A stretch of 24,565 nucleotides of DNA from a virus, in the IMG/VR virus record IMGVR_UViG_3300042154_000664, positions 1 through 24,565 of that record; one strand, written 5' to 3'. Positions within the stretch are counted from its first letter, which is position 1, and every line of letters starts with the position of its first letter. A model generated the notes under the pieces. That model saw only the letters and a list, made by a program, of their open reading frames with translations. It did not search any database and was not told the DNA's origin. Of the stretch, positions 19,387 to 24,565 are shown piece after piece. The position numbers and the translations under genes are program-made.

Positions 19387-19891
19387 CAGCAACTATGCTG
19401 AGGTGAGGGCTTACACTGCCTACTTTCTATCTAAGATGGGGAGTTATATTGATGCTGATACTGTTATCAATAACTCATACCTACACGTAGTTAATATAGA
19501 TGGTGATCCTGATAAGGTCAAAGGTTATCTACTCAATACAATTAAGTATCAGATCCTATGGAGTACATCAAAGAGCCACCGAGATGATAAGATAACAGCC
19601 ATTGAGCACCCAAACACTGAGCCTGCAGATGATGATGACCTGGTGCATAAGCTTAGGGAGGATAGAGCCTACTCTTTTAACAAAGGTTTGATAGAGATAT
19701 ATCGGAATGAGATAACAGATAAGATACAGCTAATAGTATTTGAAGCTTACATTGATAAAGGATATATTACCTCAAGAGCTATGGCTATTTATTTCGGTAT
19801 TACTCATACTTCTGCTTACTACCTGATAAAGGAATTAAAACAAAATATAAACAAATTACAATATAGGTATGAAACCGAGCCAAGTTATTAG
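19358..19891 (+). CDS. Sigma-70-family-like RNA polymerase sigma factor, candidate late-gene activator
   Basis: The frame is open from 19310, but ATG 19358 gives a start (MKRALDKYISSNYAEVRAYT) typical of the family and a shorter overlap. Residues about 14-75 resemble sigma region 2: AYFLSKMGSYIDADTVINNS, then VKGYLLNTIKYQILWSTSKS, where the aromatic-rich helix would read the -10 element. Residues about 122-168 form a region 4-like HTH (IQLIVFEAYIDKGYITSRAM, then GITHTSAYYLIKELKQNI). An acidic linker separates them. It lies just before the terminase genes and the first late-type start element, so it could direct host RNA polymerase to late promoters. It could instead be a sigma-like regulator without polymerase binding. 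Confidence 0.55.
   Translation: MKRALDKYISSNYAEVRAYTAYFLSKMGSYIDADTVINNSYLHVVNIDGDPDKVKGYLLNTIKYQILWSTSKSHRDDKITAIEHPNTEPADDDDLVHKLREDRAYSFNKGLIEIYRNEITDKIQLIVFEAYIDKGYITSRAMAIYFGITHTSAYYLIKELKQNINKLQYRYETEPSY
19839..19871 (+). promoter_or_regulatory. Late-type start element at gene 19869
   Basis: AACAAAA at 19839-19845, 13 bases, then CAATATAGGTATG at 19859-19871, the last three bases being the start codon. It differs from the other four elements by C for T at the first base and lies within the end of the sigma-like gene. Confidence 0.4.
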
Positions 19892-20033
19892 TATCTTTAG
19901 CCTGTTAATAGCTCTGAGCTGTGGACTTGCTTTGTTTTGTTTAGACTATGAGTGGGCCAGTAGAGCTGCAGGGTTATGGATAGCATTTTATTACACTTTT
20001 TTAATTTTAACACAGTATGAAGACAAAGAATGA
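19869..20033 (+). CDS. Small two-pass membrane protein, 54 aa
   Basis: A 55-codon frame from ATG 19869, inside the end of the sigma-like gene, to TGA 20031-20033. The product has two predicted membrane helices (about 5-24, VISIFSLLIALSCGLALFCL; about 36-48, GLWIAFYYTFLIL) joined by a short charged loop, with an acidic end. The start codon is part of a late-type element, which supports real expression. Function is unknown; a late membrane protein could be an accessory to lysis or a superinfection-exclusion factor. Confidence 0.5.
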   Translation: MKPSQVISIFSLLIALSCGLALFCLDYEWASRAAGLWIAFYYTFLILTQYEDKE

Positions 20034-20208
20034 GTATTTAGGTCAGTACATCACTACCTACAATGGCAACTATGAAAACACGATTGAAGTAACTGAAGAG
20101 ATGGCTAAAGAACATAAGTACTATACCTCTATTGGGTTAGGTTACTTGTTTGAAGAGAGCACTCCTAAGGTAAAGTATAAAGGGGTAGAAAATGAAAAAG
20201 CAGATTAG
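20017..20208 (+). CDS. Hypothetical protein, 63 aa
   Basis: This 63-residue protein (KNEYLGQYITTYNGNYENTI, then EEMAKEHKYYTSIGLGYLFE) overlaps the membrane gene before it by 17 bases. It is Tyr-rich, with a likely beta strand pair followed by a helix and another strand, ending in a charged tail. I do not recognise it; similar small proteins occur ahead of terminase genes in Bacteroidetes phages. It is followed by the basic RPGVHAKTK protein with another 17-base overlap. Confidence 0.55.
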   Translation: MKTKNEYLGQYITTYNGNYENTIEVTEEMAKEHKYYTSIGLGYLFEESTPKVKYKGVENEKAD

Positions 20209-20326
20209 CTCTACTTCGACACTATCTAAGCCTAAGGTCAAGAGACCAGGTGTACACGCTAAGACTAAACACTCTAAGCTGAAAGCATCTAAGAATTATG
20301 TGAAACAATATAAACAGCAGGGATAA
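20192..20326 (+). CDS. Small basic RPGVHAKTK-family phage protein, 44 aa
   Basis: A 45-codon frame from ATG 20192 to TAA 20324-20326, overlapping the terminase small subunit start. The product contains KRPGVHAKTKHSKLKASKNY and ends YKQQG, almost entirely basic and polar. I recognise this short motif from many Bacteroidetes phages, in which it lies directly upstream of the small terminase gene. Its extreme positive charge suggests DNA or RNA binding, perhaps as an internal head protein or a packaging helper, but its function has not, to my knowledge, been shown. Confidence 0.75.
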   Translation: MKKQISSTSTLSKPKVKRPGVHAKTKHSKLKASKNYVKQYKQQG

Positions 20327-20736
20327 TGAGACCTAAACACATACCTACTCCTGAAGCAATGTGGGAGCTATTTGAAGGATATAGAACGTGGTGTAAGTCT
20401 ACACCTAGATATTCTTACAGCTTATCTACTAAAACAGGTGAGGCTACAGCTATACCATTAGAGAGGCCTTTAACTCAGGTAGGGTTTAGAACTTATGCTG
20501 CTGATAAAGAGTGTAGTGTGCAGGATTACTTTGCTAACTATGAGGGGAGATATTCTGACTATACGACAATCTGCTCACGCATAGAGGAGGCAATCAGAAT
20601 GGATCAGATAGAAGGTGGAATGGTAGGGCAGTATAATGCATCCATCACTCAAAGAATAAACGCACTGAAAGAGCATACAGACGTCACTAGTGGTGATGAG
20701 AAGATAAGTGCTATTACTGTTACTATAGTTAAGTAG
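20326..20736 (+). CDS. Terminase small subunit
   Basis: This 136-residue protein precedes the large terminase. It contains PTPEAMWELFEGYRTWCKST (N-terminal DNA-binding helices), PLTQVGFRTYAADKECSVQD, and a C-terminal MVGQYNASITQRINALKEHTDVTSG, the conserved 'N.siTqRlnGL.eht' segment of a phage DNA-packaging protein family. It would bind the packaging site and pass DNA to the large subunit. Its start overlaps the stop of the small basic gene by one base. A 53-base gap with an ATA-rich tract separates it from the large subunit. Confidence 0.75.
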   Translation: MRPKHIPTPEAMWELFEGYRTWCKSTPRYSYSLSTKTGEATAIPLERPLTQVGFRTYAADKECSVQDYFANYEGRYSDYTTICSRIEEAIRMDQIEGGMVGQYNASITQRINALKEHTDVTSGDEKISAITVTIVK

Positions 20737-20789
20737 TAGTATAATAATAATAATACCAATATAGTATCTAACTAGGTACTAGCTTTGCT

Positions 20790-21938
20790 ATGGAGATAAA
20801 AAGCACAGTCATCTTTGAGAAGAACTATGAGGCCATAGCAGGAGACAAACGCTTCATAATTAATGAGGGTGGTTCCAGGAGCTCTAAGACTTACAGCCTG
20901 TGCCAGCTCATGATAATCTACTGCTTACAAAACAATAACAAGGTAGTCTCAGTTATCCGCAAGACCTTCCCTGCTCTACGTGCTACAGTGCTAAGAGACT
21001 TCATAGAGATACTTAGGGATATAGGGCTGTATAAGGAAGAGAACCATAATAAGTCTGAGCAGATTTACACCTTTGCCAATGGATCTATGGTGGAGTTTTT
21101 CTCAGTAGATAATGAGCAGAAAATAAGGGGTAGGAAGAGAGATATAGCCTGGTGCAATGAAGCCAATGAGCTCTACTTCGATGACTTCACTCAGCTGAAT
21201 ATGAGAACTGAGGACAAGCTTATCTTTGACTATAACCCTAGTGACTCGGCATCATGGTTATATGAGCTACCTGCTGAGGATAGCATTAAGATAAAGAGCA
21301 CCTATAAGGATAACCCCTTCCTACCTGAAAGTATCAAAGCACAGATAGAGGATCTAGCTAGAACAGATGAGGCACTCTATCAGATCTATGCCCTAGGTGA
21401 GAAGGCTATCAGTAAGAGTAACATCTATAGTCAATGGACCTTCGTAGCTCATAGGCCTGCTAAGTTTGTTAAGTACGTCTATGGCTTAGACTTTGGATAC
21501 AATCACCCCACAGCTTTGATGAGGGTGTACTACTGTGATAATGATATCTACATAGAGCCTGTGATATATGAGAGCTACCTGACTACCACAATGCTCATAG
21601 AGAAGCTAGCAACCCTGAACATAGAACAAACCGTTACCATCTTAGCAGATTACTCACGTCCAGAAATCATACAAGAAATGAACATAGCAGGGTATGATGT
21701 GCAGAATGCAAACAAGGTAGTTAAGAAAGGGATAGATAACCTTAAGACCTTTGGTGTATTTTGCCAGGATGATAAAGCTATAAGGAGGGAGTATGAAAAT
21801 TATAAATGGAAGAAGATAGCCGATTTTATAACTGACGAACCAGTCAAGCTATTTGATGATGCAATGGATGCCATCCGTTATGCCACTACTCACATAAGGC
21901 AGGAGTATTACACTGATGACAGCTACTATGCATTCTGA
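20790..21938 (+). CDS. Terminase large subunit (Terminase_3 type)
   Basis: This 382-residue protein has the two domains of a large terminase. The ATPase holds the Walker A-like GGSRSSKT (27-34, Lys33) and Walker B DIAWCNEAN with Glu124. The RNase-H-like nuclease has GLDFGYNHPTAL with Asp234, ILADYSRPE with Asp287, and FDDAMDAIRY with Asp356 and Asp360, the three metal-binding clusters. It would cut concatemeric DNA and pump it through the portal. Length is slightly short but complete, as usual for this PBSX-like type. A small gene begins inside its last 11 bases. Confidence 0.9.
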   Translation: MEIKSTVIFEKNYEAIAGDKRFIINEGGSRSSKTYSLCQLMIIYCLQNNNKVVSVIRKTFPALRATVLRDFIEILRDIGLYKEENHNKSEQIYTFANGSMVEFFSVDNEQKIRGRKRDIAWCNEANELYFDDFTQLNMRTEDKLIFDYNPSDSASWLYELPAEDSIKIKSTYKDNPFLPESIKAQIEDLARTDEALYQIYALGEKAISKSNIYSQWTFVAHRPAKFVKYVYGLDFGYNHPTALMRVYYCDNDIYIEPVIYESYLTTTMLIEKLATLNIEQTVTILADYSRPEIIQEMNIAGYDVQNANKVVKKGIDNLKTFGVFCQDDKAIRREYENYKWKKIADFITDEPVKLFDDAMDAIRYATTHIRQEYYTDDSYYAF

Positions 21939-22095
21939 TATACTACATAAGATACAAGTGGTGCAGGCTTTCATATACCATAAGACAGGTAAACAAGTGA
22001 GGATAGTATTTAATAGGCCCGATAGGATGCAGCTGCACCTACAACTGCTAGATCAAGCTTATGCTGTGGCCATGGCTCAGTTCAAAAACAAATAA
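21928..22095 (+). CDS. Small hypothetical protein after terminase, 55 aa
   Basis: A 56-codon frame from ATG 21928, inside the terminase end, to TAA 22093-22095. The product (HSDILHKIQVVQAFIYHKTG, then RIVFNRPDRMQLHLQLLDQA and AVAMAQFKNK) is basic with a strand followed by an amphipathic helix. I do not recognise it. The firm overlap with terminase and its position before a late-type element suggest it closes the packaging transcript. It may be a packaging or head-completion accessory. Confidence 0.5.
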   Translation: MHSDILHKIQVVQAFIYHKTGKQVRIVFNRPDRMQLHLQLLDQAYAVAMAQFKNK

Positions 22096-22118
22096 CCAAT
22101 TAAAATAATATAGGTATG
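22087..22118 (+). promoter_or_regulatory. Late-type start element at gene 22116
   Basis: AACAAAT at 22087-22093, 12 bases, then TAATATAGGTATG at 22106-22118, ending in the start codon. It separates the packaging genes from the tail genes. Confidence 0.45.
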
Positions 22119-23594
22119 GCAATTTCACAAATAGCAATAGCGCAGCCTTTAATGCCTGCATACAACCCTATCAAGTACATCTATGATAGCAACAATAATA
22201 ACCTACAAGGTTTTAAGTATATCTTTGATATCTATGAAAGTGGTACAGCTAACAAGATAGCAGAGTACAGGGTGATGCCTACCTATGGCACAGGTTATGG
22301 TGAGGTAGATCTATCGAAGCTGTTACAGGCTCAGGTAAGCTATGACCTTAACTTAACAAACACCTCAGTATACAACGCAGTCAACAGCCACTATCAGTAT
22401 GATGTAAAAGTAGGCGAAGAGTATCTGACTACTACCACTTATTCATTAGCACTTACTCAATGGCTAACAGCTCCCTATGTAGGCAAGGTAAGAATAAACG
22501 TAGCCAACACATTTGTGGTAGGAGACCAAATTAACATAACCCAAAACATACCTGGTCCTACAGCCAACCCAAACCTAGAAGGGCTCTTCACTGTGCTAGT
22601 AGCTAACCCTTTGTACATAGTAGTGAGCTCACCATGGGGATCTGTAACTAATTCAACTACAGGAGGAGCTATCACTTATGCAGATGGCCGAAAGACAATC
22701 ACTAGAAACATGATGACGGCCATTAAAAAATTTGTGTTCAACGGAGCAATCAGATGGGTAGAGTGGCCTACTTATGACTATAATGATTTTATGCTTAATG
22801 GCTTTCAGGATAGATTTTTAACCAACCTACCCCCTGCTAATTTCTATGCTACCTTATCGCAGGATCTATGGCTTAACGCTGTAGCTAATAACTCACCTAC
22901 TTCCCCTGACACTATGTTCTTTCAGACTAGTGATGGTGATACATTTGAAAAGAACGTAACAGCTACCGAGCATGTTAGTGGTATTTCAATAGGGCCTAAC
23001 AACTATGGCTTGCTATCTGTAGTATCAGGAGCACTGCCTATGATTAAGCCTACCACTGAATGGTACACAGTACGCTATGAGAGGAATGGTTTACCAAGCT
23101 CTAAGCAATACAAGGTGAACATAGATAGAAGAGTGAGAACAGTAGAGCACAGTATCTTATTCTTAGATCGTATGGGCTCATGGGGTAGCTTTGCTTTCAC
23201 CGGTAGGGCATACACTACAGGCAATATAACACGTGAACAATTCAATAAGGATATCCCAGGATACGTTGAGACAGTAGGTATAGATAGATGGCTATATGAA
23301 ACTACTGAGACAGGTATGACTAACACTTACATCTCTACTGATACCACCATAGCACTCAATACTAATTGGATGAACCAAGATATGGCTATGTACTTCACAG
23401 AACTTTTAAGCTCACCTAACACCTACATTAAGATCAGCAACTATGATGAAGATTGTGAGCTACCTGAGAGTGAACAGTATGTGAGCTGCACTATAGTCAC
23501 TTCTACCTTTGAAGAGTTTAAGCAGCGTAATAAGAATTTAATAAAGCAAAGCATAGTAGTTAAGCTAGCTAATAACAATATCGTAAACTCATAA
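22116..23594 (+). CDS. Putative tail structural protein, 492 aa
   Basis: This 492-residue protein opens AISQIAIAQPLMPAYNPIKY, followed by IYDSNNNNLQGFKYIFDIYE, an N-terminus that I associate with a structural protein family of Bacteroidetes phages. It is beta-rich throughout with many Thr, Asn and Tyr residues, no signal peptide and no membrane segment. A Gly/Thr-rich segment lies near residues 150-190 and a further beta domain around 330-400. It is the first gene of the tail block and is followed two bases later by a second virion protein. A distal tail, baseplate hub or tip role is plausible, but no specific domain is seen. Confidence 0.6.
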   Translation: MAISQIAIAQPLMPAYNPIKYIYDSNNNNLQGFKYIFDIYESGTANKIAEYRVMPTYGTGYGEVDLSKLLQAQVSYDLNLTNTSVYNAVNSHYQYDVKVGEEYLTTTTYSLALTQWLTAPYVGKVRINVANTFVVGDQINITQNIPGPTANPNLEGLFTVLVANPLYIVVSSPWGSVTNSTTGGAITYADGRKTITRNMMTAIKKFVFNGAIRWVEWPTYDYNDFMLNGFQDRFLTNLPPANFYATLSQDLWLNAVANNSPTSPDTMFFQTSDGDTFEKNVTATEHVSGISIGPNNYGLLSVVSGALPMIKPTTEWYTVRYERNGLPSSKQYKVNIDRRVRTVEHSILFLDRMGSWGSFAFTGRAYTTGNITREQFNKDIPGYVETVGIDRWLYETTETGMTNTYISTDTTIALNTNWMNQDMAMYFTELLSSPNTYIKISNYDEDCELPESEQYVSCTIVTSTFEEFKQRNKNLIKQSIVVKLANNNIVNS

Positions 23595-23595
23595 G

Positions 23596-24565
23596 ATGGT
23601 AAGGATACAACTAGCAACAGGCTACTTAGATGTTAAGGAGGGTACTGCCTTCCCATTGAACTTTCAAGTGGGAGATATTAGAGATGTATCGAAGAGACAA
23701 GGTAACTACTCTAAGACCATCACTCTTACCGGTAGCAAGAATAACAACAACTTACTCAACCACTACTATGATGTGAATATCATTGAGGGCACGTTCAACA
23801 TCAATGCTCTTACTACAGGATCAGTTATTCAGGATGGCATACCAATTATGGAGGATGTATCTATACAGCTCACCTCAGTTAAGAAGGCACAGATGACTGA
23901 TGGCTATGAGGAGCACGTTGAGTATGAGGTATTGATTAAGGATAGTAAAGCAGATTTCTTTACAGCCATTGCTAACAAGGAATTAACTGATATAGACTTC
24001 TCAGATTTCAACCATACCTATGATGCATTCAATGTAGTTAATAGATTTGATAACACTATAGTAGATGGCTTCAAGTATTTTCTACCTGCTAACTCAGCAT
24101 ACATATACAGCACTCAGGAGTTTAAGCCTGCTATATTTGCTAAGGTATACTTTGATAGAATTTTCGCTGATGCTGGCTTTACTTATGATTGGCCTACCAT
24201 TGCTTATGATAGATTTGATAAGCTCTTCATACCTTACAATGGAGGGGTAGATAACTTTGACTATAATGACTATTTGGTTAAAGCAGAAAAGACAACACCC
24301 ACTACTATTGCTAGCACTTATTCTATTCAAGGTCAAACACATATCGGAGTTGGAACAGGTAACACAGCTCCCTTTAATAAGATTAACATAACAAACTGGA
24401 CTGAGTTAGAAGATCCTCAAAGTATTTTTAATGATGTTACAGGTGTATACACTACTCCATTCAATATAAGTAATCAAAACTCACAGCAGTACGACTATAG
24501 TATTACTATGAGCTATCAGCTAAATATAATAAATAATACAGCTTTTACTTTTTATGGTGCTTATG
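23596..24565 (+). CDS. Putative tail/baseplate structural protein (partial, runs off the end)
   Basis: The frame starts at ATG 23596 and is open to the last base, giving at least 323 residues. The N-terminus, IQLATGYLDVKEGTAFPLNF, is followed by QVGDIRDVSKRQGNYSKTIT and LTGSKNNNNLLNHYYDVNI, a pattern that I recognise from a large family of Bacteroidetes phage virion proteins ('L.F.i.DIr.....asySKTI.lpgsk.NN..f...y.vni'). Later parts hold FKPAIFAKVYFDRIFADAGF, typical of the same family. It would belong to the tail, probably the baseplate or tip. The C-terminal part is outside the window. Confidence 0.65.
   Translation, partial: MVRIQLATGYLDVKEGTAFPLNFQVGDIRDVSKRQGNYSKTITLTGSKNNNNLLNHYYDVNIIEGTFNINALTTGSVIQDGIPIMEDVSIQLTSVKKAQMTDGYEEHVEYEVLIKDSKADFFTAIANKELTDIDFSDFNHTYDAFNVVNRFDNTIVDGFKYFLPANSAYIYSTQEFKPAIFAKVYFDRIFADAGFTYDWPTIAYDRFDKLFIPYNGGVDNFDYNDYLVKAEKTTPTTIASTYSIQGQTHIGVGTGNTAPFNKINITNWTELEDPQSIFNDVTGVYTTPFNISNQNSQQYDYSITMSYQLNIINNTAFTFYGAY

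Noticed and set aside
20737-20789. ATA-rich tract and TAGTA...TACTA inverted repeat as a packaging site
   Set aside because: Close to the terminase genes but short and of low complexity; nothing distinguishes it from AT-rich spacer DNA.
1-24565. CRISPR arrays, tRNA genes, insertion sequences, integrase or attachment sites
   Set aside because: None seen on reading both strands; tRNA absence was judged by eye only and is not a computed result.
1-24565. Stop-codon reassignment
   Set aside because: TAA, TGA and TAG all end genes at plausible boundaries with normal overlaps, so the standard bacterial code fits.

Overview
The window is a stretch of a tailed dsDNA phage (siphovirus-like gene content) that infects a member of the Bacteroidetes, probably a flavobacterium-like host. 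The DNA is AT-rich and almost every base is coding. Starts use A/T-rich leaders with little Shine-Dalgarno, and several intergenic sites match the Bacteroidetes promoter form TTG-N(19-23)-TAnnTTTG. The structural proteins belong to families I recognise from Bacteroidetes phages: a HTAGG-type capsid neighbourhood, the small basic RPGVHAKTK protein before the terminase, and a DUF6712-like connector. I see no integrase, tRNA, CRISPR array, insertion sequence or excision gene, so no lysogeny module is visible here.

Layout. 1-2255: end of a probable tape measure protein, a tail-terminator-like protein, a receptor-binding/fibre protein and small tail-associated genes. 2244-3498: two overlapping, paralogous, probable tail assembly chaperone genes, the only genes on the minus strand. 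3541-8359: head and neck module (protease-scaffold, capsid, tail-tube-like protein, structural protein, portal, connector). 8359-9894: lysis cassette of holin, amidase and single-gene spanin. 9894-10670: DEDD exonuclease, then a strong terminator and a 431-base gene-free control region. 11102-13275: early small genes, a winged-HTH protein, an HNH-like protein and a DnaA-domain-IV-like protein. 13276-13665: gene-free region with iterons, a promoter and a predicted pseudoknot leader. 13666-19192: replication and recombination (PrimPol-SF3 helicase, VRR-NUC nuclease, ERF annealase, YqaJ exonuclease, SSB-like protein). 19171-20326: small genes and a sigma-like factor. 20326-24565: terminase subunits and two tail structural genes, the last running off the end.

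How it works together (inference). Host-type promoters at about 11034-11066, 13529-13560, 17159 and 18910-18939 would drive early genes. A DnaA-like DNA-binding protein and adjacent GTGCAAAGT iterons upstream of the primase-helicase look like a replication origin. A sigma-like protein at 19358-19891 could switch on late genes through a bipartite element, (A/T)ACA-N(15-16)-(T/C)AATATAG(G/T)TATG, that ends in the start codon of five genes, each at the head of a late block. The most unusual signals are a coaxial H-type pseudoknot that would form at the very 5' end of the primase-helicase mRNA, this late start motif, the opposite-strand chaperone operon whose promoter overlaps the divergent head-gene promoter, and a three-copy, 10-base-phased TTAACAAT repeat at the start of the SSB-like gene.
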